Below are positions 1 to 10,843 of a stretch of 64,000 nucleotides of DNA, piece after piece. Each line of letters starts with the position of its first letter. Position 1 is the stretch's first letter. Origin of the DNA: Beaufortia kweichowensis (taxonomy: Eukaryota > Chordata > Actinopteri > Cypriniformes > Gastromyzontidae); assembly GCA_019155185.1 (NCBI GenBank), contig CM032817.1, positions 3,776,974 to 3,840,973 on the forward strand. The letters are read 5' to 3'. Both the position numbers and the translations under genes were made by a program. The notes beneath the pieces were generated by a model, which saw only the letters and a list, made by a program, of their open reading frames with translations, was not told the DNA's origin and did no database searches.

Positions 1-1521
1 TTAGAGAATAACTCCCACACAACAATAATTAACTGAATTATTATCTGAACCACTTTCATACTGAAAAATGGACAAAAATGTTTTCAGTAGGGAACTTCAG
101 TGAGGATCGTGTCAAAAAACGGTTTATCCCACAATATAAACTGTCAGAGTTTGGCAAAATCCCAGTAATTGACAGTGAAAGCACACTTAACCGGACAATT
201 TTCACAAGGTTTGATCGGTCTGGAAAACAAGCAATTCAACAGGCCCAGGGATGATGATGATGATGCACGGTTTGGGGATGCAGTTAGCACATCACGAAAA
301 CTATAGTCCTCCAAACACAAAGCTTTAAATATCACGTTAAGCACTGCGTTGGAGTAACTTATGAAACGTGACTGACAGTTTATAGCAAGCTGTAACTGGA
401 ATGCAAATGGAAAAAAAAGTTTGTTCCAGGCTGTGGTGAAAATTGCTCATCTGAGTGATGAGAAGGAGCTCTTGGCTCCCAGCAGGTGGGTCTGATGCTG
501 ATGGTCTGTCTGCTTCTCTGACAGCGGGGTGAGAAGGACCAGGTGCGAGAGAATCAGCGAGGATGGAGGCGGATGGATGGACGAGGCAAGTATTTATGAT
601 ACAGATGAGGACTGATTTTTGAATGCTGAGCTGTAAAATTACACAGTGAAAATGTATTCATGAATGCACCAGAGCTGCATATTACTTTAGCTGATAAACG
701 CACAATCGCAGGATCATGAAATGTAGAATCATTTCAGCGCTCTTAGGATTTGTAGCTGTATGATGATGATTGTGTGCGAATTACATGACTTTAGAAGTGA
801 CAGATACACTCGGGGGAGTTTGTATTAACATACAGATAACCCGGTAAAGCTATGAGGAAATTAAAGGGCTGCGTTTTCATTTTATCTACATGATGTGCAA
901 AAAATAATTTAAGTTAGGACTTTATTCATAAAAATGTGACTAGAATATAAAATTATTTGCATTATTTGTTTTTTCCTGCCTACACGACCTTAAAGTGATC
1001 ACTATGAAGGGTGAAGAACATTACTGTATCAAATGTGCAATGTTTGCAAAAATGTAGCAACATACACATAGTGGCGAAAGGCAGTTATATAGAGGATAAA
1101 ATCTTTAAAGAGAAGAAAACATTTGTGTAAAATATTTGTGTCATTAATTTAAATTTAATAAAATTAATAAATAATATATTATAATAATTAATAATAAATG
1201 GGATGATTTAGATGTCTAGATAGCGATCCTACAAGTAGTTTCTCCTTCCCCCAGTGTCCTTTAAGGGCACAATAACCTAATTTGTAATTTGCCATATATT
1301 TTAATTAATGTTCATGTACAACATTTATGGCTTTATGATGAATGTGCACTTGTGAAACCAATAATGACGTTAATTAAAAAAGCCAAGAGGCAATTATATG
1401 TTCACGTGTGTTGTCTTTAAAGACACAAAAAAGAGCTGGTAAAAAAAAGCATTCAATAAAGACAAAACATTATCTTTGTGCCAGACACCAGCTGACAGTC
1501 ACACTTAGAAACTGGACTCAC
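1..1521 (-). other. syt1 intron 6, partial
   Basis: Non-coding sequence downstream of exon 6, open at the window edge. It holds a short (ATG)5 run at 251-265 and an AT-rich block around 1130-1200. No C2B exon, RNA gene or recognisable repeat was found. Confidence 0.8.
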
Positions 1522-1639
1522 CTGACAGGCCACCGACATCCATCTTCTTCAGGTTTTTGGCCTCCAGAACGACCACAGTCAGTTTGCCAGCAGTGGGCAC
1601 GTACCGCAGAGAGAAACAGATGTCGCCTAGCTTCTCTTG
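1522..1639 (-). CDS. syt1: syt1 exon 6: C2A-C2B junction and start of C2B
   Basis: 118 nt, residues 268-306 plus one base of the next codon (phase 1 exit). The translation is QEKLGDICFSLRYVPTAGKL, then TVVVLEAKNLKKMDVGGLS, almost identical to mammalian Syt1. Asp301 is the first C2B calcium ligand (rat Asp303). The next one (rat Asp309) would be coded at the start of the following exon, beyond the window. Acceptor is ccactcacag| at 1641-1640 and donor is CAG|GTGAGT at 1521. No continuation of C2B (DPYVKIHL or a related string) is recognisable in 1-1521, so the remaining exon(s) lie at lower coordinates. Confidence 0.96.
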
Positions 1640-3047
1640 CTGTGAGTGGTAGAAAACGGTAAAGTTCAGTCAGGGACATCTTATTCATGCATTGGTAAAC
1701 ACACTTCCAGCAGCTAAATTGTGAAATCGAATCTGAATTGAATTTTAATTTCTGTAAGAAAAATCAATCGTTCTTAAGACGAAAAGTGAAGAAAGGAACA
1801 TGCAGGGTAAATCAAAAACAGCAGGTAAAAAAAATACTGAACTCTTTTTTTTATAACTCTTAAACTCTATATTGAGGCACCCCGAGACAAAACTGTATTA
1901 AAACACATTAAAAAAAGTTATATTATGTTAAAATGTTATACATAAATGAACACTTTTCTCACATGAATTAATATTCACACGATGTATTAATATATCACGA
2001 GCCGCTCTAACAAACAAGTACACATACACAACATATAGGAAACAACAGGAGGGGAAAGGTTACATCACTTTATATTCAAAAGGCTCATGCCATTTTCCGC
2101 AAAATTGATTTTCTGTCAATTAAAAGGTCATAAGCATAAGAAATAACATTTCATAGCTTAATTAAATGAGTCCTACAAGGTAAATAAGTTCAATTAGCTG
2201 CCAAGTTCAACGTTACAAAAGCAATACAACCAGACAGAATAATCTGGTCTCTTTCACTGTGCAGGAAAAAGAGTTTTGTTATTAGAGAGCAACTATAAAA
2301 CTGAATCGAGTGGAATTGCGAGTGGATTTATATTTAGCTTTTTACAGGCACTTCTCAGGACACCACTTTATAGGTCCTTGGGTAAAAGTCAATATGCTCC
2401 AGCTTTCTTGAGCATTGCTTGGAGTGCTCCGCTAGTTCATCGGACACGGAGTGTTACCTCGGTGCAACCTTCAACGTATGCAGATAGCCTTCAACTCGCT
2501 GCTCTCAGCAGGCATCTGACAGCGTCATAATTAACCTTTACACTAAGGAACCGTGGCGAAAAACAAGGTTCCCATAGAAACCACATCTCAAATGTTATAT
2601 TCCATGACATTTACCATGAAAATTAAATCTCCCCAACCAGTGCTTGGAAAGTCACACTTTTTATTAATAAAAACGTGGCATGGACCAGCTGATTAACTGA
2701 CATTTCCACTGAAGATGGATAACCATCAAGTATTTCACCTTTACAGTGCAATTTCCATCCCACTCCTGCTGATTGATGTATTAAATAGTTGTATTCTCAT
2801 TGTGTACAACCTTTCTCTTCTGAGAATTATTTTTCAAAAATGGCTTGGGTTGAAAAAGCAACTCAAAAAAATCATATTTTTTTGTTGAAAAGATGAAAAA
2901 GATTTGAATCACATCGATCGACTGCAAGTAAACAACATGCTACCTATTTAGTGTTCAAGAAGGACAAGCCATAAAGAAGAAACACAACACAATAGCCAAA
3001 GATTAATGACATCATCAGTTTAGGTATGGAGCATGTTATTACATTAC
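1640..3047 (-). other. syt1 intron 5
   Basis: 1408 nt, GT..AG on the minus strand. AT-rich. I see no repeat family, hairpin or extra exon in it. Confidence 0.9.
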
Positions 3048-3215
3048 CTCTTCTTTCTCAGCGCTTATGAGGTCCCTCCATTCCTCAGTCACATGACTAA
3101 AATCCACCTTATTCATGGGCACCTTCACGTCTCCAATAGCATCGTGCTTGGAGAAGCGATCAAAGTCATATACCGTCATCACCAGAGTCTTCCCTCCCAG
3201 CTCTGTGTATGGAAC
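3048..3215 (-). CDS. syt1: syt1 exon 5: C2A domain, second half (calcium loop 3)
   Basis: 168 nt, residues 212-267, phase 0 at both ends. It reads VPYTELGGKTLVMTVYDFDR and onward. Asp228, Asp230 and Asp236 are the loop-3 calcium ligands (rat 230, 232, 238). Arg231 and Ser233 match the rat residues that tune lipid affinity and help coordinate the third ion. The tip residue Phe232, expected to insert into membrane, is present. The exon ends HVTEEWRDLISAEKEE; Ile261 replaces the usual Gln in DLQS. Acceptor is ttgtacag| at 3217-3216 and donor is GAG|GTAATG at 3047. Translation of the plus strand here is open by chance and is not a gene. Confidence 0.97.
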
Positions 3216-3856
3216 CTGTACAACATCAGAGGTGAAATTATTTTAATGCATACCTAACAAGACACGAGGGAGGTATAAGAATGTTAAACCATTGTGTGTG
3301 TGTGTATGAGAGATAGAGATTTGATTCTTGATTGCCTCCAATTGAGCTGTTTTATAGACAAAACTCATTATCCCGAAGGACTTGTTCCAACATGGTGACA
3401 AACTGTTTGATTGGCCGGGAAAGAGATAAGACCCAAGGGTTGCTATTTTGTCCTTGACGCTATCACACACACCAGCTCTCCAATCTCTTCATTTCAATAA
3501 TGGAGGCACTTGTGATTACATGTCAAAGTCTTGGTGTGCGAATCATGTCTTGTTCTTGAAGGTACGACGCCATAGTCAAAAATAAGCTTAGCTGAACAAC
3601 AAACAAACAAATTTGCCACCCCCTTTGGTTTAGCAGTTTCCTATTTGTTTTAAAATTCGACAGCTCACTCAAATCTAGAGATCTGACTGGGGTAATTATA
3701 GAATTGGGTCTTTCTTGCAACATGACGTCTATGAATAATTGGATGATGGACACCTGCAGGAGTTCTTCTGCATGTTTGACTGCTAATAAAAATATACCTT
3801 GAATGAAGACGCTTTGGATAAAATCATCTGTTTGCATGTAAATATGTGTGACCTAC
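3216..3856 (-). other. syt1 intron 4
   Basis: 641 nt, the shortest intron in the window, between the two halves of C2A. It contains a short GT run near 3293-3305. Nothing else stands out. Confidence 0.9.
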
Positions 3857-4024
3857 CTTAAAGGTGAACTGCTCATTGAAAACGGGGTTCAGTGTCTTCC
3901 GGTGGACCTTAGTCTCAAACTTCTTCTTCTTGTCTGGAAGAAGGTAGACCTTTACGTAGGGGTCAGAAGTGCCACCCATATCCATGGCAGGCAGCTCTGC
4001 CGCTTGGATGATCCCCACTAAGAG
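3857..4024 (-). CDS. syt1: syt1 exon 4: C2A domain, first half (calcium loop 1)
   Basis: 168 nt, residues 156-211, phase 0 at both ends. It encodes LLVGIIQAAELPAMDMGGTSDPYVKVYLL and onward. Asp170 and Asp176 are the loop-1 calcium ligands, matching rat Asp172 and Asp178. The Lys187-Lys190 polybasic strand corresponds to the C2A KKKK that contacts acidic lipids and partners. The end, KTLNPVFNEQFTFK, is essentially the mammalian Syt1 sequence, with Gln before FTF where I recall Thr in Syt2; this is one reason to call syt1. Acceptor is gacctccag| at 4026-4025 and donor is AAG|GTAGGT at 3856. An apparent upstream Met seen when translating through the acceptor is intronic. Confidence 0.97.
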
Positions 4025-7000
4025 CTGGAGGTCAAAGGACAAAGCATAAGATCTTAAATAGGTAAATAATCTTTATCTGAACCATCACCCCACCACCATT
4101 CTCCTAAGACAAAAATCATGCCTGACCTGGCAATAGATTATCTACTTATTTAAACACAGAGCCCCAGAAAAGAGAGTTATGATTCTCCCCTATGCTAAGG
4201 TGCTTTACTCTTTAAACAGTCCCGGCATTATGGAGATGATGGGGTCAGGTTGTGTCAAGCGTGACGCTCCTGCTGCTATCTGCCATCAGCTCTGATAATT
4301 GATTGGCGACTGGCTGGGCTGAGGCCCTGATTCACCTGCCAGTCACCATATCCCCTGCACAACCTTCTGGGGCCAAGAGTCGGTCAATCAAGCTTCCATC
4401 AGTCTCCCATAAAATGCTGTTTTCGTGTCTACATAGGCACTTGGGCATCTTTCTGTCTCCTTTCACCTTCTCTCTCACCCTGACCAGCTGTCTCGCTTTA
4501 AGTGTTTTGCTATGGAAAGGACTGTAGCCAAAGATAAGTAAGCTTTTGCCAGTGTTTTAGTCAACTGTTTAATTTGGCCTTTTACCAATTGAACAAAATG
4601 GATTTTAATATCCAGTCAGGCTGTAGCAATGGTGGTGGGTTTTAGGTCTGCCATCACAGATGAAGAAAGAAGATACTAAGGAATATACCCTCAGCAGTTA
4701 ACACAAAGACACATGGAAACACTTATTAGCTTATCAAATAATCTCTATAAAAATGTTCAAAATGGCTTCTCAAATAATGTACATTTCTGTCATGTCACTG
4801 CTTCCATAAAGAACATGATCATCACAAAATTTCCTATTATCGCTTTGGACACATCTCTCTCTTCAGTCATGCCGAATTGCGACAATTTGAGGTGACAGCA
4901 TGTCTATGAGATTTCACTGTAGACTTTCCAAGCGTCACCAATTAGACTTATCACTGACACTGTGAAGACTAGACAATTAGATTTGCAACAGACTGCTGCC
5001 ACTTTTTAACATTTTACAGAAGAAGATTTGACAGGAGAATATTTCGTTTTTTACTAATAAATCCAACACAATCTCATAAGAATTTGTACGTATTTACGAG
5101 GTGGCTAAAATTAGTCTTCTCCTCAGTGAGGTTAGGGTTAGCTTCTTTCTAATAATCGCATGGTTTTAGACAATTCACATCGTACAAATTAGCCACCTTG
5201 TAAAATACTGCATGAAACATGCACGACATTTTGAAGAAAGTAAACAGAACCTACTATGATTTCATTAAATTTGCTCATGATTTCACAATGCATTTCTCCA
5301 GTTTCGGATACAAGGACGCAATCTAAACCAATTGTGTTGTATAAACACCTTCTAGCTATGAGTTAGATGAAAGAGTTGTGGACAACTGTAGCAGTATGAC
5401 TCAGGGTGGATCTGTCTCTAGGAGTTTTGGACATGGGCGGGAGGGCGAAGGGCTATTTGGTCTTGATGAGACTTTGGCCATAATAACCTTGTTTTGCTCT
5501 GCGGGCTATGAAAACCCTCACACGTCTAAAAAAGCCAGCAGGCTGATGAGAAACACGCTGGAGGAAAACTCTACGGTATGACTTAACCTCAGTGGGTGAA
5601 ATCTTTGCAATCTCTCGTCTGAGGGTTGGGAGCCGTCATCTTAAATTACTGTACCCACAGATTTCTGAGATGAGCTGTTTACTTTTGGTTTGTTATTTCG
5701 CAAAACAGCGAGAGGTTTCTGTCCTTAAAAAACCTGGGATGCTTGATGCATTAGCAAACACCGTTCAATCGACACCTCTTTCTACTTTCATTTATAACAT
5801 CCAGCTTATCGGCACCCCGTCTCCCAGAAGACTCGCCCTGAATTCTGAGATATTGCGTTGTGCGGCTTTGTGATTTTCTGCCATGTTTTGTACTTTTTCT
5901 ATTTTTACCCTCCGGCTTACTCAGCGGGGTTGGAAAGGTCCAGATTGCCTTTAAACAAACCCAGAGTTAAGTTGAGCTCCCTGCAACCTTTCGCCTTTTG
6001 AAAGGGCAAGAACTGTAAAAAATGCACCAGACCTCTCTGAAGCGATATTCAATTTAATTTAAGCACAGACAGAAGCACACCGATTTTTTTTTCTTGGCAT
6101 GGGGGTGAGGATGTATAAATGTGTGTGCATTAGGAGCGTGTGTGTTTCTGGGCTGTATCTGGGTCAGGCTGATGTGCTGTGGATGTCTTTCTGTATCTCC
6201 TGCTTTTGTTGCCTGCCTTAAATGTGAAGATTAGAAAAAAACAGTGTGTTGGTGTGTCTGCTGAGATTGTCATAATGGCACAGATACACCAAAAATCTGT
6301 GCTGAATGGGATTTTCAATTTCCCAGACCGGTGATGAATCCTAAGCAATAGACGATACAATTTGGCATTCTTTACCGACACTGTAAAGCATCAGTCCATC
6401 ATTGTAATTCCTGAGACAGCGGATGTCTGGATATAAGCCCCGATCTTCAGCATCATTAGATTATTATTTGATGAGAAACTACTGCAATACAAGTTATTAA
6501 GTGTGATTAACATCTCTTTTAAATGCAATTCACATTAGTGCCACCATTCCATGAGTGACAACATTGCACTAAACTATGAATATAAATTGAAATTTATAAA
6601 AACAGAAGGTTTGTTATTGCCGAACGTAATGAAAATGATGCTACAAATGACTTTAAAAGCCATTTTTAGAACATTTAGTACCTGGTTGAACTGCATTGTT
6701 GATGGTTATTGTATTGTATAAGAGGCATGATTTGCATAACAATACTGTGAAAGTGCAAGTGGTTATTTTCTTTGTTTTTTAGTCTTTATTTTGTATTTAT
6801 TTTAATTCTCTGCTGCTATGCAAACGTCTTAACTGTAAAAAGCACTATAGAAAGAAAATTAAACAGAATTAGCTGTGAAACTGCACCTTTGTGTTCATAC
6901 TAAATCTAAATAAACTGCTTCAAAATCTTAAAGAAACTTAAACAGATGTTTGATTGCCTATATTTTAGTTACATGCCAAATGAAAATAACAAATCTTCTG

Positions 7001-7702
7001 AACATCTTTTAGAACGTCTTATTCTTGAAATTCAGATTTAACCATGAACTGAATGCATCACCAGTCATTTGCTGTCATTTTACAGCTACACATATATTAT
7101 AGGCACACAATGAGAACTCTTTTGTGGAAGTAGTGCTTATGATGTAATTTCTGTGTGCAATGGCAGATCATTTGGATCTTATTCGCAGTGTGGGACAATG
7201 CACAGTTACATTTATCTGAAACACAGGATCTGTCCAAAGGAAGTACTGTACATCAAGCTTAAAAGTCACTGAATTTCAGCTAAGCCGCTCAGTTAAAAAC
7301 AAGAGAGCATCCTTAGTAAGTAAGTGCTGGCCTAGAAAAAAGCCAATTCAAACTAAAACCGAACTTCTGTACTGTGTCTTGACATTCACAGGATGACAGA
7401 CATTATTTCTTAAGTGCTAAGTCTAAATTTCCCTGCCCTCCAGAGATAGCACTTAATAACAGAGCATGGCAATAAAACTGGCAGTGAAAGCGAGTCAGGG
7501 TTCTCTCTATCTTCTCCGTTTTAGTATGTATTTTTTAAGCATACACATCTTAAAATAAGCATTCAATTATGGAAGAGTGACATTACTAGAATAGCTTATA
7601 CGGGTGTGTGACAGACAAACAGACTGTACAATCACTATACTTACGAAGAAGACCTCACTAAACACCACACACAGTGACACTGACGTGAAAACGGTCCCTT
7701 AC
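4025..7702 (-). other. syt1 intron 3
   Basis: 3678 nt. It carries the foldback element at 5081-5207, listed separately. The rest is AT-rich non-coding sequence with only chance open frames. Confidence 0.9.
5081..5207. repeat. MITE-like foldback element (aatttgtacg family)
   Basis: The left end aatttgtacg (5081-5090) is the exact reverse complement of cgtacaaatt (5181-5190). Next to it, tatttacgaggtggctaa (5091-5108) pairs with ttagccaccttgtaaaata (5189-5207), one bulge and one mismatch. The interior holds about two telomere-like ttaggg units (5130-5140). The gtacgatttacgaggtggc style resembles a dispersed repeat of cyprinid genomes; this is from memory, not a search. No coding capacity, so non-autonomous. 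Confidence 0.6.
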
Positions 7703-7828
7703 CGTATTCTCTGTGAAATTGTAATCCATGGAGTACTGTAATTTGCCAAGTTTCTCTTCTTCCTTAGGCTCCACCTCTTTTTCTGTATCCGTCAGCCCTG
7801 TTTCCGCATCATCCTCATCCTTTAAGGC
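7703..7828 (-). CDS. syt1: syt1 exon 3: acidic linker and first C2A strand
   Basis: 126 nt, residues 114-155, phase 0 at both ends. The translation opens ALKDEDDAETGLTD, nearly identical to mammalian ALKDDDAETGLTD, followed by a Glu/Lys-rich stretch (EPKEEEK). It enters the C2A fold with LGKLQYSMDYNFTENT, where rat has LGKLQYSLDYDFQNNQ. The acidic and basic linker couples the membrane anchor to C2A and has been linked to oligomerisation and calcium-response tuning in the family. Acceptor is tttcttcag| at 7830-7829 and donor is ACG|GTAAGG at 7702. A strongly GC-rich patch lies in the intron just upstream of the acceptor (see findings). Confidence 0.95.
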
Positions 7829-8677
7829 CTGAAGAAAACACCCACTAACAGTCAGTCCCGTTGGCCCAGCGCTGGCGCCGCCCGATTGCCCTCGCCAGAG
7901 CGCCGGGCCCGCCCTGGATCAGCCTGCTCTTCAACCGCACCTCTACTAGGGGGAAGCAAGCACTAAAACACCACAGCGATTAAGAACATGACATGCTCGG
8001 TGATGCACTAGACTTGGGCTGTAAACATCCTTCTGCCCTATTATTTGCTATTTTGGAAAGAGTAGATGCGTTGCAAGATGATGATCTGAATGAGTGCAAG
8101 CAATATAAGTAGGTGGGAAGGCAAGATGAGATGTTCTTGAGAAATACATCGTACGATTCCTTTTATGTTATTTCAGGCAGAACAATCTCTGGCATCCACA
8201 AATCAGTGGGGAAATGTTTGAATGGTGCATCCTAGCTAACTCGTGGCGATTGTAAGAAAATGTTGGGGGAGGTTTGACATTGCTTGGAAAGCATGCGATT
8301 ATCGAGGCAAACTCAGCTCTCAATTCATTGCCTTTCAAAAGGGCAGTCTTGCTCTAAAACATGCAGGGCATTCACGTTCTCAAGAAGAGTGCTCGTGTAA
8401 AGACCCTCATTCTCTGTGACGTGATCTTCCACAGTGTCATGACCCTTAGTTATGGGCGCTAACCACCACGCTCATGGAAGCTGTAAGCATCATGCCAGCA
8501 GAAGGTGTTGGTGGCAGGGATTGTGATGTGTAAGGGGCCTGTCAGTTACCAGTTGTTGGGTTACTAGTGTGAAAGCAAAAGGCTGAACAAAACTGATTTC
8601 TTTTTTGAGTAATTGCATTTCGAGAACAGTCACTACTTGAACTGAAAAGCTTTAAAAGCTGCTTGTAAAAAACAGAA

Positions 8678-8853
8678 CAGACCAGCATTTTCAGGTTTTT
8701 GGTTAATAGGGATATTTTTGGTTAATAGTAATGGATCAGCCAGTATGGTTTTCTGGAGAACCTGACTGTCCAATCAAGTAGTATTTAAGCTATTTAAGAA
8801 ATCAACATGCCAGGTTTTGGATACTAGGATATGAAAACAACACATGCTGGTCT
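8678..8853. repeat. possible foldback element with agaccagca / tgctggtct ends
   Basis: The left end has acagaccagcattttcagg and the right end has catgctggtct, giving a 9-bp perfect inverted terminus (agaccagca/tgctggtct). A second, looser pair (aggttttt and ccaggtttt) is in direct, not inverted, orientation. The termini resemble the elements at 9762-9868 and 56930-57028, but this copy is more diverged and its ends are uncertain. Confidence 0.35.
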
Positions 8854-9761
8854 ATTCAGCATAATGAAATTTAATTTGGTTTGTTAATCAAGTGTAAAAT
8901 GATTAACATTAGTATGCTACATTCATTTTTACAGTTTTAAGAGTCCTTTATTGATGCCCTTTTAGTCCGACTCACAAAAGTGATGTATCAAAAACATGCC
9001 TGCCAATTAGAGATCAGTGTCTGAAAATTGCTTCTTGAACAAATTTGTCCCGCTAATGAGCTGGGTGCTGTTCTCCTGCCGGACAGTTTTCAATTTTTAA
9101 GTTCAGATGAGCACCGATAATAAGGCCAAAAGCACTGAAAAACCAGAACGTATCACCAGCAGTTAAGTCTGTACTTTGACAGGCTCCTCAAAGACAGTCA
9201 ATGTACTTCTCCGAATTGGTAATTTCACAGCAGCAATTTCCCTCAATTTCAAAACGTGAGAAGTATGCCCACAAGAAGAAATCAATGTTGTTCAACCTTG
9301 CCGAAGCGTACCCAAGTGCATTTTCTCTTATCATATATATGTGTATATGTAGAGTTACACACATATATATTGCAGAAACATGTACTGTATGCATAGTAAC
9401 ATATATTTTACTCTACTAGAGTAAACCTGTTGTCAAGAGGCTATAAAAAGTCATTGCAGCAGGCTATAAAAGATCCAACAGCAATTGGAAACCTACCGCC
9501 AGTGGCAATCCCGAAAAGTCATCAGACAAAACATAGATAAGGAGGACATGGAAGGAAGAGACACAAATTAAAACAACCACACACAAAGGCGACTACATGA
9601 GTCTGGGCACACCAGGAGAAATGACCACTAAGAAGCTTAAAGCTTCGTCTGTTGACTATACAACGTCACGTATGGACTTCCTAATCGTGTGTTGTTTGGC
9701 TAAATGCAAGTTGTCAGTGAATCTTACCCTAGTCATGCCAATCTGTGGGTACTGATCAGCC

Positions 9762-9868
9762 TAAAGTGGTTTGCTGGTCTTAGCCAAGTTGTGTCTATCT
9801 GGTCGGCCAACTAGTAGAAGTGTAGAAAACCTCTCTCGACCAGCAAAACAGACCAGCTAGCCACTTTA
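9762..9868. repeat. MITE-like foldback element (gctggtc family)
   Basis: About 107 bp. The left end taaagtggtttgctggtct (9762-9780) pairs with the right end agaccagctagccacttta (9850-9868), with two mismatches over 19 bp. A second gaccagca copy lies inside the right arm (9838-9845). No open frame. This is the signature of a short non-autonomous DNA element that can fold on itself. Confidence 0.6.
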
Positions 9869-10670
9869 TGCCCGTTTTTCTGCATGGTACATATGTATAA
9901 TATTTGAGTGTCAGTAGCGTTTATCATTTTAATTGGATATCACGCGTAATTGACTTCAATTTTGTTGTTATAGAGCAACTACGGTATTTGTATTTTTGGT
10001 TTTGGCACAGAATCCAAGATGATGCTGATAAACTGTGACAGTCAGCGATGGTGCACTGCGTTTTAAAGAGAGCTGTTAACTTTCAGTGTCTGTTCTACTT
10101 CGCCTTGCTTTGTGCTCGAAAATCAATGTCTCTAATTTGGGATCTGAGTGGTCTTGGCATGGTCTCAAAGCCAGCGTCCTCACGTCGTGAATTAAGCTGA
10201 CTTTGTCAATTATTCCGTTAGAAGTGTACTGTTGCGAGCTTGTTAAAGCAATTAGCATGCTAACTAGGGTTAAAGTGCCAGTGTTCCATATAATTTGTGG
10301 GTGTGCGGGAAAAGTGAGCTGCATTAATGTTTCTTCTCCCATTGTTTTAATTAGCTACTGTCATTTCTCTGGGTTGATACCACATCATAGCACAGTAAAT
10401 CATATGCAGCACTACAAAGACTGTAAATTAAGCTAAATGCAAGAAAAACAGAAAAACTCAATACTTTAATGAACCGTTAACATGCCCAGGTTTTCAGTCC
10501 TGCAATTAAAGTCAGCTGTAAAACAACATGATCAACGGATGACTCGATCTAGATTAAGTTGTCTTAATAATATTCTTCACTAGGAACAATTGCCATTGTA
10601 CTGTAATATAGTCATACATATCGACTAAAGAACAAGGCCCATCTAAAAAGTACTAACAAATTGTTTTTAC

Positions 10671-10843
10671 CTCGGTTTTGATACCGTCTTTGACGTCCTT
10701 CATGTTGATGGCGTTCTTGCCTTTGTCTTTTCCCTTTTTCTTGTTCTTCTTCTTGAAGATCCACTTTTTGCAGACGCAGAAGCAGCAGGAAACAACTAGT
10801 ACAACAGCGACGAACGCAATGGCGACGATAGCCCATGATGGCA
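10671..10843 (-). CDS. syt1: syt1 exon 2: transmembrane segment and basic juxtamembrane linker
   Basis: 173 nt completing codon 56 (C|TG, Leu) and encoding residues 57-113. A single membrane span covers about residues 58-80 (WAIVAIAFVAVVLVV core) and anchors the protein in the vesicle membrane, N-terminus in the lumen. It runs into a cysteine cluster, Cys75, Cys76, Cys78 and Cys80, the palmitoylation sites of the family. The fifth cysteine of mammalian Syt1 is Trp83 here (KKWIF where mammals have KKCLF). Next comes the lysine-rich stretch FKKKNKKKGKDKGKN and the conserved block NAINMKDVKD. The segment after that is shorter than in mammals (GIKTE before the next exon). Acceptor is ctacacag| at 10845-10844 and donor is GAG|GTAAAA at 10670. 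Confidence 0.95.

Larger units (their letters stand above)
7829..10670 (-). other. syt1 intron 2
   Basis: 2842 nt. It includes a GC-rich patch at about 7855-7950 next to exon 3 and two foldback-type repeats (8678-8853 and 9762-9868). No extra exon is supported. Confidence 0.9.

Noticed and set aside
1..1521. A C2B exon of syt1 expected downstream of exon 6
   Set aside because: I looked on the minus strand for the DPYVKIHL region after the phase-1 donor and found nothing, so it lies outside the window.
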